64,000 bases of DNA from Pseudomonas farris. GTDB lineage: Bacteria; Pseudomonadota; Gammaproteobacteria; Pseudomonadales; Pseudomonadaceae. Position numbers and translations under genes: made by a program. This document shows, one piece after another, positions 19,217-28,037 of this stretch; position 1 is the stretch's first letter; each line of letters opens with the position of its first letter. A model generated the notes under the pieces. That model was given only the letters and a program-made list of their open reading frames with translations, was not told where the DNA came from and did not search any database. The stretch is taken from NCBI RefSeq assembly GCF_019145235.1, contig NZ_JAHSTV010000003.1:310001-374000 (forward strand), given 5' to 3'.

Positions 19217-20753
19217 GCAGCCTCCAGTGTTGTTCGGCGATGCGTTGCAGGCACAGGCGCAATTCACCTTCCAGCGCACGGTCTTCGATGACCGGCGGGA
19301 AGTCCTTGGCCAATTCTTCGTGCATCGCGGCCAGGGCCGGTGGCAGTGGGCGCGCGTCTTCAGCCCGGCCGCGCAGCCAGACGCCCTGATTGGCGGCGAG
19401 CAAGGTGGCAGCGGCGACCTGTTCGGTCAGCTCCAGCACGCGGATGGCGTCGCGGGCGGCGATGGTGCCCATGCTGACTTTGTCCTGGTTGTGGCACTCG
19501 GTGGAGCGCGAGAAGACGCTGGCCGGCATGGTGTTTTTCAGCGCTTCGGCGGTCCAGGCGCTGGTGCCGATCTGCACGGCCTTGAAGCCGTGGTTGAGCA
19601 TCGCGCGGTCGGCGGTGGCGCCGGACAGGTTGCTCGGCAAGCCATGGTTGTAACGCTCGTCCACCAACAGTGCGAGCTGACGGTCGAGCAAGTCGGCGAC
19701 GTTGGCCACCAGGGTTTTCAGGCTGTCCATGGCGAAGGCGATATGGCCGCCGTAGAAGTGCCCACCGTGCAGTACGCGTTCGGCTTCGGCGTCGATGATC
19801 GGGTTGTCGTTGGCGCTGTTGAGTTCGATCTCGATGAACGAGCGCAGCCAGTTCAGGCTGTCGGCCAGCACACCGAGCACGTGCGGCGCACAACGCAGGG
19901 AATAACGGTCTTGCAGGCGATGCAGCGGCGCGGTCGGCGCATCGATCGCCAGGTCCTTGCGCAACCATGCGGCGACTTGCATCTGCCCTGGATGGGGTTT
20001 GGCGGCGAACAGGCGCTCGTCGAAGTGTTCCGGGTTGCCCTGCAAAGCGACCACGTTCAGCGCGGTGATGCGCGTGGCCAGTTGCAGCAGGTAATCAGCG
20101 CGGGCATAAGCCAGGCAAGCGAGGCCGGTCATCACGGCGGTGCCGTTCATCAGCGCCAGCGCTTCTTTGGGGCGCAATACCAGCGGTTCCCAGCCCAGTT
20201 CGCTGTGCACATCGGCGGCTTGTCGACGCTCACCACGGAACATCACTTCGCGCTCGCCGGACAAGGTCGCGGCGACGTAGGACAGCGGCGTCAGATCACC
20301 ACTGGCGCCCACCGAACCTTCTTCCGGAATCAGCGGCAGAATGTCGTGTTCGAGGAAGGCTTGCAGACGCTCCAGCAGTTCCACGCGTACCCCGGAAACG
20401 CCGTAGCAAAGCGATTGCAAACGCGCCGCCAGCACCGCGCGGGTGGCTTGGGCGTCGAGCAGTTTGCCCAGGCCGCAGCCGTGGAAGGTATACAAGTGAC
20501 GGGGCAGAGCTTCGACGTGGTGCAGCGGCACCGCCACCACACAGGAATCGCCATAACCGGTGGTCACACCGTAAATCACGCCTTCCTTGTCCAACAGGGA
20601 GTCAAGGAACTGCGGCCCCTTGGCGATGCGCTGGCGAAACTCGGGGTCGCCCTGCAACTGCGTCGGCACCTGGCGGTTGGCCAGGGCTAACACGTCCTCG
20701 ATGCACAAAGGGAGTTCGCCGAAGGTTACCGGCTCAAGCGTTGGCGTCGTCAT
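19209..20753 (-). CDS. MIO-dependent aromatic amino acid ammonia-lyase (HAL/PAL/TAL family)
   Basis: A 514-residue lyase. ASG at residues 150-152 (VGASGDLTPLSY) forms the MIO cofactor and Tyr61 (IYGVTTGYGD) is the catalytic base. The enzyme removes ammonia from histidine, phenylalanine or tyrosine. Next to ligase, carrier and ketosynthase genes it most likely supplies a cinnamate or coumarate starter. The selectivity pair aligns by eye as Phe90-His91 (LYTFHGCG), mixing the PAL-type first residue and the HAL-type second, so the substrate is uncertain. No hutU/hutI genes are near, which argues against histidine catabolism. GGAAG lies five bases before the ATG. Confidence 0.85.
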   Translation of the reverse strand: MTTPTLEPVTFGELPLCIEDVLALANRQVPTQLQGDPEFRQRIAKGPQFLDSLLDKEGVIYGVTTGYGDSCVVAVPLHHVEALPRHLYTFHGCGLGKLLDAQATRAVLAARLQSLCYGVSGVRVELLERLQAFLEHDILPLIPEEGSVGASGDLTPLSYVAATLSGEREVMFRGERRQAADVHSELGWEPLVLRPKEALALMNGTAVMTGLACLAYARADYLLQLATRITALNVVALQGNPEHFDERLFAAKPHPGQMQVAAWLRKDLAIDAPTAPLHRLQDRYSLRCAPHVLGVLADSLNWLRSFIEIELNSANDNPIIDAEAERVLHGGHFYGGHIAFAMDSLKTLVANVADLLDRQLALLVDERYNHGLPSNLSGATADRAMLNHGFKAVQIGTSAWTAEALKNTMPASVFSRSTECHNQDKVSMGTIAARDAIRVLELTEQVAAATLLAANQGVWLRGRAEDARPLPPALAAMHEELAKDFPPVIEDRALEGELRLCLQRIAEQHWRLHA

Positions 20754-21681
20754 CGGTCTTCCAGAAAGGGTAAAAGTTGAACCATTGTTGGGGCGCTTCA
20801 AGGCAATAGTGACTCAGGCGTTCGGCGTAGCGGGAGGCCCACTGATGAATGACCTGTTCGCGGTCGCTGCGTTTCCACACGATGGCGTCGGCGAACGGTT
20901 CGAGGGTCAGTCGATAGTCGCCAGTGGGTTTCTTCAGGCACAGCATCAGGTTGATCGGGCATTTCAGCAGACCGGCCAGCAACCATGGGCCCTGAGGAAA
21001 CGCGGCTTGATGGCCGAGGAAATCCACGCTCACGCTGCGTCCGCCATGCAGCGGCACGCGGTCGCCGGCAATCGCCAGCCATTCGCCGCGCTCCAGGCGT
21101 TCATGCAGTTGCAGCATGATCACCGGGTCCAGCTCGCTGACCTGGATCAGCCGCAGATTGGTCGCCCCGGCTTCGCCCAGCAGACGGTTGAATTGTTCGG
21201 CGTGCTTGGTGTGCACCAGCACGTTCATGGTGACTTTCTCACCGATCTCGGCCAGCGCCCGGCAGACCTCGAGATTGCCCAGGTGTGCGCCCACCAGCAT
21301 TTGCCCGCGTGTACCGCGCAGTTTATTGCGCAGCAGCGCCGGGTCGATGATTTCGATTTGATCGATGCTCAGCTTGCCGTTCCACACATCGAGCTTGTCG
21401 AGCATAGAGTCGGCGAACGCCATGAACTGGCCGAACACCCGCCAATGGCTCGGGCGCAATTCGCTACGACCGCTCCAGTCGGCAAGCCGCTGCTGGTATT
21501 GCCAGGCGCTTTGGCGGGCGCTGCGTCCGAACAGGAAAAAATACAGCACGATGCCGTACAGCAGCGGGCTCAACAGTCGGCGACCCAAGACTTTTGCGCA
21601 GAGCGCGGTGAACTTCATCAACCAGAAACTGCCGCGCTCCTGGCGGTCGGCCCAATGCTGTTTGTCTGCGTTGTCGCTCAT
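20734..21681 (-). CDS. LpxL/HtrB-like acyltransferase of the APE cluster
   Basis: A 315-residue protein of the lysophospholipid/lauroyl acyltransferase group (COG4261-like, from memory). GQMLVGAHLGNLEVCRALAE contains the H-x4-E catalytic motif variant (HLGNLE) and AIAGDRVPLHGGRSVSVDFLG the second acceptor motif. It would acylate the pigment anchor or join the polyene to a lipid. The start at 21681 overlaps the glycosyltransferase stop as ATGA. In enterobacterial clusters this domain and the glycosyltransferase are, as I recall, one protein (ApeJ); here they are separate. Confidence 0.78.
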   Translation of the reverse strand: MSDNADKQHWADRQERGSFWLMKFTALCAKVLGRRLLSPLLYGIVLYFFLFGRSARQSAWQYQQRLADWSGRSELRPSHWRVFGQFMAFADSMLDKLDVWNGKLSIDQIEIIDPALLRNKLRGTRGQMLVGAHLGNLEVCRALAEIGEKVTMNVLVHTKHAEQFNRLLGEAGATNLRLIQVSELDPVIMLQLHERLERGEWLAIAGDRVPLHGGRSVSVDFLGHQAAFPQGPWLLAGLLKCPINLMLCLKKPTGDYRLTLEPFADAIVWKRSDREQVIHQWASRYAERLSHYCLEAPQQWFNFYPFWKTDDDANA

Positions 21682-22424
21682 GCTCGCCACCGTCGCCAGA
21701 GGATCACCGGTGCGCGCAGCAACATGCCGAAGAACAGCCGGGTGTGCATGCTCGAAATCAGTACATTGTCGTGGAACAGGCGGAAATGCGAGACGCCATC
21801 CAAGGGGTAATGGACCTTGGTTTTCAGCCACTGCATTGGCATATTGCGCCAGGCAAGGCGCACCAGGATGTCGGAGTCGAAGTCCATGCGTTTACCAATC
21901 CTGGCCGAGTCGATCAGTGCCAGTGTTGGTGGCAATGGATAGACGCGAAAGCCGCACATGGAGTCGCGAATCTGCAATGACAGGGTGTTGATCCACACCA
22001 TGACGTGCGTCAGGTAGCGGGCGTACAAACGGCCCTTCGGCACGCTGTCGTCGTATTGCGGATAGCCGCAGATCACCGCCTCGGGATTAGCGCGCGAATG
22101 CTCGATGAAGACTTTGACGTCTTGCAGGTCGTGCTGGCCGTCAGCGTCCACCTGCAAGGCGTGGCTGAAGCCCAGGCGCGAAGCTTCGCGCAAACCGGTC
22201 ATCACCGCGCCGCCCTTGCCTTGATTGACGGTGAGCCTGATCAGGTAAACCCGGTCACGCAGGGCCAGTTGATCAAGTACCTTGGCGCAGGCCGGACTGC
22301 TGGCATCGTCCACTAGAATGCAAGGCAGGCCACTGGCAAGCAGGGCATCGACCACGGCAGTGATTGCGGTTTCGTGGTTGTAGACCGGGATTACGGCGCA
22401 GGGGTTATGCATGATGGCGTGCAT
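21678..22424 (-). CDS. Family 2 glycosyltransferase of the APE cluster
   Basis: A 248-residue inverting GT-A glycosyltransferase resembling dolichol-phosphate mannosyltransferase. CAVIPVYNHETAI begins the fold and ALQVDADGQHDLQDV holds the metal-binding DxD. RDSMCGFRVYPL fits the lipid-linked-acceptor subgroup. It would glycosylate the pigment or its lipid anchor. The start is uncertain (ATG at 22424 or 22412); neither has a clear Shine-Dalgarno. A 119-base gap containing a REP pair separates it from the upstream gene, the only large break in the operon. Confidence 0.82.
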   Translation of the reverse strand: MHAIMHNPCAVIPVYNHETAITAVVDALLASGLPCILVDDASSPACAKVLDQLALRDRVYLIRLTVNQGKGGAVMTGLREASRLGFSHALQVDADGQHDLQDVKVFIEHSRANPEAVICGYPQYDDSVPKGRLYARYLTHVMVWINTLSLQIRDSMCGFRVYPLPPTLALIDSARIGKRMDFDSDILVRLAWRNMPMQWLKTKVHYPLDGVSHFRLFHDNVLISSMHTRLFFGMLLRAPVILWRRWRA

Positions 22425-22444
22425 CTGAAGGATCGAGGTGTCTG

Positions 22445-22520
22445 CATCGCGAGCAGGCTCGCTCCCACAGGGAAATCGTGTTTAACAGAGATCCAATGTG
22501 GGAGCGAGCCTGCTCGCGAT
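22445..22520. repeat. REP pair inside the APE operon
   Basis: ATCGCGAGCAGGCTCGCTCC and its complement GGAGCGAGCCTGCTCGCGAT face each other across about 30 bases. This is the GCGAGCC variant shared with the copy at 27932-28021. It lies inside a transcription unit between two cotranscribed genes. Confidence 0.85.
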
Positions 22521-22543
22521 TGAGTGCGTAGCACTCACCAAAG

Positions 22544-24226
22544 TTATGCATCGCTGGCAGCCTCCAGCAAAATCCGCCCACTTGAGCAGGTGGCGGTTTC
22601 ATTGCGATAGGCGAAATACAATTTGCTGCGCGCCGAGTCGAAGCGCAGGTGCAACTGGATTTCATCACCGGGGCGCACCAGTTGCTGGAATTTCAGCACT
22701 TCCATACCGGCGAATTTTGCCGGCAGATCCATCAATTGCTGACCCAGGCTCAGCGCCCAATCCACCTGCACCACGCCGGGCAATACCGGTGTCTGAGGGA
22801 AATGCCCGCTGAAATACGCCAGGTCTGGCGGGACGGCCAGTTGCAGGCTCCACTCGCCATCGGTGTCGATCTGCTCCAGCACTTCCGGCGCCTTTGGGCG
22901 TGGCGCCAGCAATATGGTCTCCACGTCGGCCTGAGGCAGTTTACCTTGAGCGTTCAGTGGCAATTGTCGCAACAGGCGCCAGCGACGGGGCAGGGCGAGT
23001 GCTTCGCAATGCTGGCTCAGGTGTTGGCGCAACTCCTGAGTAAGCGTACGTCGACCCTGATTGCGCAAGGCATGCAAACCCTGCTCGCTCAACACCAGCA
23101 GCGCGCCCAGCGAAGCACGGTTTTCCTGGACGACGCCAAGCCGCGCTTCAGCGACCCACTCATGGGTCATCAGCGCTTGTTCGAGCATCGGTAGCGAGAT
23201 ACGTTTTTCTTCCAGTTTGACGATTCGGTCCAGCCGTCCCAACAGCTCGAAACGGCCGTCGGCGGCGATGCGCGCGGCATCGGCGGTGTGTTCGATATGG
23301 CCGGCCGGCAAGTACGGTGAGGCGATAAGCAAGGCGCCATCGCTGTCCTGGCTCAGCGCAACCTCGGCGAAGGGCTGCCAGAGATTCTGGCCCTGACGCC
23401 AGGCGATGCCGCCGGTTTCCGAGCTGCCGAAGATTTCTGTCGGCCATTGTTGCAGGCGCTCATGCAGGCTTTGCGCCGCATCGGCGGGCAACGCGCCACC
23501 GGAGGAAAACACTCGGCGCACCGCGCTCAGCGCTGGCCAGTCGAGGTTGTCGCCCATGCGTTTGAGCAGTGCCGGGCTGGCGACCCAGGCGAAGGCCGAG
23601 TGTTCGCGGCTGGCGCGTTGCAGGTCTTCCGGGAAGGCCAGTTGTTTACGCACGAACGAGCGCCCGGCGCACAACGGCCACAGCACCCGAAACAGCAACC
23701 CGTAGATGTGCTGGGTGGCGACGCTGCCGATGATGCAGGCCTCGCCCAAATCTGCGCCCCACAGGTGCTCCAGCGCTTTGACTTCATTGGCCAGTTGGCG
23801 CAGGGTTTTGTCGATGCGCTTGGGTTCGCCACTGGAGCCGGAGGTGCACAGGCTCAGCTGACAGCGATCCAGATCCAGCGGGCTGGCCGGCAGCGGTGGA
23901 TGCTGATAATCGCTCAAATGAGCATCGTCGGCCTGATCGGTCAGCCACAGATCGACCTCGATCGACCAGCGCTGGCGAGTCTGCGCTTGCAGGTCGGCGG
24001 GCAGCAGCACGCTGACCCCGGCACGCCAGGCGCCGAGCAGGGCAATGGCCAGGTCGGCAGCGTCCTCAAGGTGCACGGCGATGCGCTGTACGCCTTGCGC
24101 TTGCAGGCCGGCAGCCAGGCTCAGGGCCTGTTCGCACAATTGCGCGTGATTTAACGCAGGTTGCACCGTCACGGCTCGGTCCGGCTGAGCTTTGAGCAAC
24201 AGTTGCTCAAGTGTTATCCAATTCAT
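22544..24226 (-). CDS. Acyl/aryl-AMP ligase fused to a hot-dog dehydratase (ApeH-ApeI type fusion)
   Basis: A 560-residue fusion. Residues 1 to about 440 form an ANL adenylation domain: [10 protein letters not shown] (127-136) is the phosphate-binding loop, [13 protein letters not shown] the A5 motif, [17 protein letters not shown] the hinge region, and LNAQGKLPQ carries the A10 lysine. From about 443 a FabZ/ApeI-like dehydratase follows ([21 protein letters not shown], with its catalytic histidine). It would activate the aryl starter, load a carrier protein and dehydrate intermediates. ATG at 24226 overlaps the upstream stop as ATGA with AAGAGG before it. Confidence 0.87.
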   Translation of the reverse strand: MNWITLEQLLLKAQPDRAVTVQPALNHAQLCEQALSLAAGLQAQGVQRIAVHLEDAADLAIALLGAWRAGVSVLLPADLQAQTRQRWSIEVDLWLTDQADDAHLSDYQHPPLPASPLDLDRCQLSLCTSGSSGEPKRIDKTLRQLANEVKALEHLWGADLGEACIIGSVATQHIYGLLFRVLWPLCAGRSFVRKQLAFPEDLQRASREHSAFAWVASPALLKRMGDNLDWPALSAVRRVFSSGGALPADAAQSLHERLQQWPTEIFGSSETGGIAWRQGQNLWQPFAEVALSQDSDGALLIASPYLPAGHIEHTADAARIAADGRFELLGRLDRIVKLEEKRISLPMLEQALMTHEWVAEARLGVVQENRASLGALLVLSEQGLHALRNQGRRTLTQELRQHLSQHCEALALPRRWRLLRQLPLNAQGKLPQADVETILLAPRPKAPEVLEQIDTDGEWSLQLAVPPDLAYFSGHFPQTPVLPGVVQVDWALSLGQQLMDLPAKFAGMEVLKFQQLVRPGDEIQLHLRFDSARSKLYFAYRNETATCSSGRILLEAASDA

Positions 24227-24768
24227 GGGCGGCCTCTTACCCGTTGTCGTATCAGCCATTCAATGGCAAACATCAGGCCGATCAATCCGTAGGAGATCAG
24301 GCCGGTGTACAACATCCACCAACTCAGCGGCGCCCAAAGGGTCAGGGCGGCGGCGCACAAGCCGTTGCAGAGAAAAAACACGCTCCAGGCAATCGTCACC
24401 TGGCGGGTGTAGCGAATGGCCCTGGCCGGTAATTCCGGCTCTCGCAGACGGGCCAGGCGTTCGATCATCGGTGGGCCGTATTTCAGGCTCAGGCCGAACA
24501 GCACCAACATGAACGCGCTGATCAGCACCGGGTACCAGCGCAGCAGCACCGGGCTGTCGAATAGCGCCAGCAGCAGGCAAAACCCGATGGCGACCGTGGC
24601 CATCCACAGGCTTCCGGGGCGCCGCTCGCCGGTCAGCGCTCGCGCCAGCCACAGGCTACCCAGCAGCAGACCGAACTGCCACGGGGCAAAATGCTCCATG
24701 CCGAAATACACCGCAAAGGGGTACAACAGGCCTGCCAGCAGCAGGCCCAGGCCGATCAATCGGCTCAT
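24223..24768 (-). CDS. COG4648-like membrane protein of the APE cluster, ApeG-like
   Basis: A 181-residue inner-membrane protein with about five hydrophobic segments and few charged loops (LFDSPVLLRWYPVLISAFML, KYGPPMIERLARLREPELP, IAWSVFFLCNGL). Proteins of this type sit between the carrier protein and ligase genes in APE clusters. The biochemical role is not established; a membrane anchor for the assembly line or a lipid-linking role is possible. It overlaps both neighbours by four bases (ATGA). Confidence 0.75.
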   Translation of the reverse strand: MSRLIGLGLLLAGLLYPFAVYFGMEHFAPWQFGLLLGSLWLARALTGERRPGSLWMATVAIGFCLLLALFDSPVLLRWYPVLISAFMLVLFGLSLKYGPPMIERLARLREPELPARAIRYTRQVTIAWSVFFLCNGLCAAALTLWAPLSWWMLYTGLISYGLIGLMFAIEWLIRQRVRGRP

Positions 24769-25019
24769 GCGGCGGGTTGAACCAGACGGTAGACCGCCTC
24801 GACCACGTCGCTGACGGTACGCACCGATTTGAATTCTTCGGCGGCGATTTTCTTGCCTGTCTGGCGTTTGATGTGATCGATCAGATCGACCGCATCGATG
24901 CTGTCGATTTCCAGATCCTGATACAGGTTGGACCCCAGGCTGATGCGCTCGGGCTCCAGCTCGAAGAGTTCGACCAGAGCATCGCGCAGGGTATTGAAAA
25001 TATCGTCACGAGTTTGCAT
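24765..25019 (-). CDS. apeF: Acyl carrier protein, ApeF-type
   Basis: An 84-residue carrier protein with the 4'-phosphopantetheine attachment serine in LEIDSIDAVDLID (Ser39 by count). Acidic, helical and typical in length. It is the second of two adjacent carrier proteins; in studied systems one receives the aryl starter and the other the chain. It starts nine bases after the first carrier gene and its stop overlaps the membrane-protein start as ATGA. Confidence 0.85.
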   Translation of the reverse strand: MQTRDDIFNTLRDALVELFELEPERISLGSNLYQDLEIDSIDAVDLIDHIKRQTGKKIAAEEFKSVRTVSDVVEAVYRLVQPAA

Positions 25020-25028
25020 GGTCCGGTC

Positions 25029-25289
25029 TCAAGCTGCCTGTTTTGCAGTGACGAACGCCGCAAGGCTCGCCACGTTGGTGAAGTGATTACGGGTGTCCTT
25101 GGCGTCGGCATCGATTTTGATACCGTACTTTTTCTGAATCGCCAGACCGAGTTCCAGGGCGTCTACCGAGTCCAGGCCCAAGCCTTCGCCGAACAGTGTC
25201 TGGTCATCGCCAATGTCTTCGACGCTGATGTCTTCGAGGCCCAGGGCGTCAATGATCAGTTCTTTGATTTCACGGTGTAGATCGCTCAT
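25029..25289 (-). CDS. apeE: Acyl carrier protein, ApeE-type
   Basis: An 86-residue carrier protein with the attachment serine in GLGLDSVDALELG. The start is ATG at 25289, with AAGGAG ten bases upstream. The longer frame from 25331 adds residues unlike any carrier protein. It overlaps the acyltransferase stop by 20 bases. It shares little sequence with the second carrier protein beyond the serine motif, which suggests separate jobs in starter loading and chain growth. Confidence 0.85.
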   Translation of the reverse strand: MSDLHREIKELIIDALGLEDISVEDIGDDQTLFGEGLGLDSVDALELGLAIQKKYGIKIDADAKDTRNHFTNVASLAAFVTAKQAA

Positions 25290-26079
25290 CTTCGGCGAGC
25301 TCCTTAATAAAGTAATGGTGCAAATAATCATTGAGCTTGCGCGAGGCTTGGGGCGCGGGCCCCTGCGTAGCGAAGGCCTGTGGGTCTATATCGGCCCCGA
25401 CACGAAAACTGAAGTGCACGCGGCGTTTGGGGATCCGATACCAGGGTTCGGCCTTGGTTAATGTGCTCGGGCTGACCTTGATGATCACCGGGGTGAGGAT
25501 TTTCGCACCGCGCACAGCGATTGCCGCGCCCCCCCGATGAAATGCCGGTGGTTTGCCGGGTTGAGTGCGGGTGCCCTCGGGGAAAATGATCAGGGTCTGA
25601 CCGCTTTTCAGCGCGTCGGCAGCGGCGTCGAGCATGTCCATGCTGCCGTCGTTGCTGATGTAATCGGTGCGACGTAGTGGGCTGCGGGTGAACGGATTTT
25701 CCCAGAGGCTTTTCTTGACCACGCAGTTGGCGTGGCCTACCAGGCCGATCAAAAACACCACATCGATCAGCGAAGGGTGATTGGCGACGATCATCTGGCC
25801 TGGCCGCCCAAGCTTTTCCGCACCCTGAATGTCATAAGTCAGCACGCCAGTGCGAGCCATGAACCGAATGAAAAACCAGAAACAGCGGCTCACCGTCTGT
25901 CGTGCCCGCTGACGATGGGCCTGGGCGTTTCCCGGCAAGCAACTCAACAGCGGGAACACCACCAGTCGCAGGCATAGCCCGCCCAACCCGAACAGGGTGA
26001 AGCTTGCGGCAGTGGCCAGCAGGCGCCAGTAATAGGCGTCGCGGTTTTTATCGGTTACAGGTTGCGTTGCCAGGTCCAT
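25270..26079 (-). CDS. PlsC-type lysophospholipid acyltransferase of the APE cluster
   Basis: A 269-residue 1-acyl-glycerol-3-phosphate acyltransferase relative. NHPSLIDVVF carries the HX4D catalytic motif and IIFPEGTRTQPGK the glycerophosphate-binding motif. One or two hydrophobic segments near residues 20-45 anchor it to the membrane. It could transfer the polyene to a lipid backbone. ATG at 26079 is chosen: it overlaps the upstream gene by only 25 bases and begins the conserved part, whereas the longer frame to 26205 is mostly overlap. Confidence 0.8.
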   Translation of the reverse strand: MDLATQPVTDKNRDAYYWRLLATAASFTLFGLGGLCLRLVVFPLLSCLPGNAQAHRQRARQTVSRCFWFFIRFMARTGVLTYDIQGAEKLGRPGQMIVANHPSLIDVVFLIGLVGHANCVVKKSLWENPFTRSPLRRTDYISNDGSMDMLDAAADALKSGQTLIIFPEGTRTQPGKPPAFHRGGAAIAVRGAKILTPVIIKVSPSTLTKAEPWYRIPKRRVHFSFRVGADIDPQAFATQGPAPQASRKLNDYLHHYFIKELAEDERSTP

Positions 26080-26780
26080 AGACGATTTTTCCAGGCATGT
26101 TGGCAGGTGGTCTGCTGGCCGAGCAGGGTACGCAACAGATTCAGGGCATGGGGCCAGTGGGCTTTGGACAACGCTTGCGAGGTGCTGTTCAGCGACAGCT
26201 GCCACTGATTGCCGGGCGTAATCAGCAGGCCGACCGCATAAGGGAATGGCACGTCGTCGATCCAGGCCGAGTAGGCCGCGGGCGGTTGCTCTTCCGTCAC
26301 TACCAGCAGTACCGCAGGCGCTCCTTCATCAAGCAATGCCGCCGCCTCTAGCATGCCGTGTTCAAGGCCATCACCGGCCGCAGCGAGGGCGGTCATTTCG
26401 CTGGTTTCGCCGCGCATGATCGACCATAGGCCGATGACCGCGTTGTGCACCGACAAGCTGAACTGAGTGGGCGACAACGGTTGGTCAGTCGCCAGATCGC
26501 TGAGAATTTCGAAAGTGCGCGGGGTTTCGCCGTGGCGGGAAATAAAGACCAGCGGTAGGTCCTGGCGACCATCAGCCAACGGCCAGCCAACGCTGAATGC
26601 CATCCGCGCCAGACGGCTGAGTCGCCGACGCTGCATAGCCGGCAAAAACGACACATCGGGGGCGGCATCGCTGGGCTCGAGCACGACCGGTTGTCGGCTC
26701 CAGGCCTGCCAATCATCCACGCTTTCAAGCCCAGGGGCCCACGCGCGCCATTGGGCGATGTTGAAATTGATCACAGACAT
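26055..26780 (-). CDS. Ketosynthase-like chain-length factor (PF13723 type), ApeC-like
   Basis: A 241-residue protein covering only the N-terminal half of a ketosynthase fold: MQRRRLSRLARMAFSVGWPL and QFSLSVHNAVIGLWSIMRGE are typical, and the position of the nucleophile in AALAAAGDGLEHGM has no cysteine. Such truncated partners act as chain-length factors with an ApeO-type enzyme. It is the first gene of the operon, and its start (26780) is about 87 bases downstream of a candidate promoter. Assignment rests on fold pattern and cluster position. Confidence 0.78.
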   Translation of the reverse strand: MSVINFNIAQWRAWAPGLESVDDWQAWSRQPVVLEPSDAAPDVSFLPAMQRRRLSRLARMAFSVGWPLADGRQDLPLVFISRHGETPRTFEILSDLATDQPLSPTQFSLSVHNAVIGLWSIMRGETSEMTALAAAGDGLEHGMLEAAALLDEGAPAVLLVVTEEQPPAAYSAWIDDVPFPYAVGLLITPGNQWQLSLNSTSQALSKAHWPHALNLLRTLLGQQTTCQHAWKNRLWTWQRNL

Positions 26781-26867
26781 TCATCCCGCCCCTGCGGGCT
26801 TCCTTGACGCGGTGAGTCGCAGAAATCGCGGCTGACCTTACGTGGCGCTTAACGCCGAGTGGTGCGC

Positions 26868-26896
26868 ATTATCCCGGTGCGGCGGGCGTGTAGCAA
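26868..26896 (-). promoter_or_regulatory. Candidate sigma-70 promoter of the APE operon
   Basis: On the minus strand TTGCTA (26896-26891) and GATAAT (26873-26868) are separated by 17 bases. An inverted repeat TACATTT...AAATGTA (26905-26911 and 26921-26927) lies just upstream of the -35 and could be an activator site. The rest of the 356-base region 26781-27136 shows no gene. Confidence 0.4.
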
Positions 26897-27136
26897 ATGC
26901 TGGTTACATTTTGCGCAACGAAATGTACCGTCTGGTTCGCGAAAAAACTGTCGTTTGGCCATTATCCACGTTGCAGCGGACATGTCTGTCGGCTCTATCG
27001 GCTGTCAATGGACGAGTTGGCGGCTTCTTCCGACGGATATTTACCAATGACTGTGTAGTCCCGATGCCGGCGAGGTAGCTAAGCAGCGCCGTGGACTACT
27101 ACACTCGGTCATTCTTTGATACACGGAGGTTTTGAC

Positions 27137-27907
27137 ATGCGGCGCGTGGTGTTCAATCAGAAAGGTGGCGTGGGCAAGTCAAGCATTGCCTGTAATCTGG
27201 CGGCGGTCAGCGCCAGCGAAGGCTATCGTACGCTGTTGGTGGATCTCGATGCTCAGGCCAACTCCACTCAATACCTGACGGGACTCACCGGTGATGATAT
27301 CCCGATGGGGATCGCTGACTTCTTCAAGCAAACCCTGTCCTCCGGACCGTTCTCGAAGAAAAACCAGGTCGATATCTACGAAACCCCATTCGACAACCTT
27401 CACGTCGTCACCGCCACCGCCGAGCTGGCTGACTTGCAGCCCAAGCTTGAGGCCAAGCACAAGATCAACAAACTGCGAAAATTGCTCGAGGAGCTGGACG
27501 GCGATTACGACCGAATATACCTCGATACACCGCCAGCACTGAATTTCTATGCCGTCTCGGCCTTGATCGCCGCTGATCGTGTATTGATTCCCTTCGACTG
27601 CGACAGTTTCTCGCGTCAGGCGCTGTATGGCCTGCTGGCGGAAATCGAAGAGTTGAAGGAGGACCACAACGAAGGGCTGGAAGTTGAAGGCATCGTCGTC
27701 AACCAGTTCCAGGCACGCGCCAGTTTGCCTCAGCAAATCCTCGACGAACTGATCGCCGAAGGGCTACCGGTGTTGCCGGTGTACCTGGCAAGCTCGGTGC
27801 GCATGCGCGAATCCCACCAGGCCAACACGCCGCTGATCCACCTCGACCCGCGGCACAAGCTGACCCAGCAGTTCGTCGACCTGCACAACCTTCTCGAAAA
27901 CGCCTGA
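27137..27907 (+). CDS. Orphan ParA-family ATPase
   Basis: A 256-residue ParA/MinD-type ATPase. [20 protein letters not shown] has the deviant Walker A with the signature lysine, [12 protein letters not shown] is motif A', and [13 protein letters not shown] the Walker B. These proteins position cargo (plasmids, chemoreceptors, other complexes) by cycling on the nucleoid. No ParB or obvious partner is adjacent, so the cargo is unknown. ATG at 27137 has GGAGG eight bases upstream. It is divergent from the APE operon across a 356-base gap. Confidence 0.88.
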   Translation: MRRVVFNQKGGVGKSSIACNLAAVSASEGYRTLLVDLDAQANSTQYLTGLTGDDIPMGIADFFKQTLSSGPFSKKNQVDIYETPFDNLHVVTATAELADLQPKLEAKHKINKLRKLLEELDGDYDRIYLDTPPALNFYAVSALIAADRVLIPFDCDSFSRQALYGLLAEIEELKEDHNEGLEVEGIVVNQFQARASLPQQILDELIAEGLPVLPVYLASSVRMRESHQANTPLIHLDPRHKLTQQFVDLHNLLENA

Positions 27908-27931
27908 TTCCTGCAAACAACACCGAACCAC

Positions 27932-28021
27932 TGTGGGAGCGAGCCTGCTCGCGAAAGCGGAAGTCCAGTCAACAGAGATGTTGAATGTGAAACCCTCTTC
28001 GCGAGCAGGCTCGCTCCCACA
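27932..28021. repeat. REP pair between parA-like gene and trxC
   Basis: GTGGGAGCGAGCCTGCTCGC and its reverse complement flank about 45 bases, between two convergent genes. It has the GAGCC variant core also seen at 22445-22520. Confidence 0.85.
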
Positions 28022-28037
28022 TTTATTTGTGGTGGCT

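Noticed and set aside
19209..20753. Histidine utilisation gene hutH
   Set aside because: No other hut gene is near, the gene is embedded by overlaps in the pigment operon, and the selectivity pair is not the Ser-His of histidases.
26842..27078. 78-codon frame between the APE operon and parA
   Set aside because: No ribosome binding site or recognisable sequence; it runs through the candidate promoter of the APE operon.
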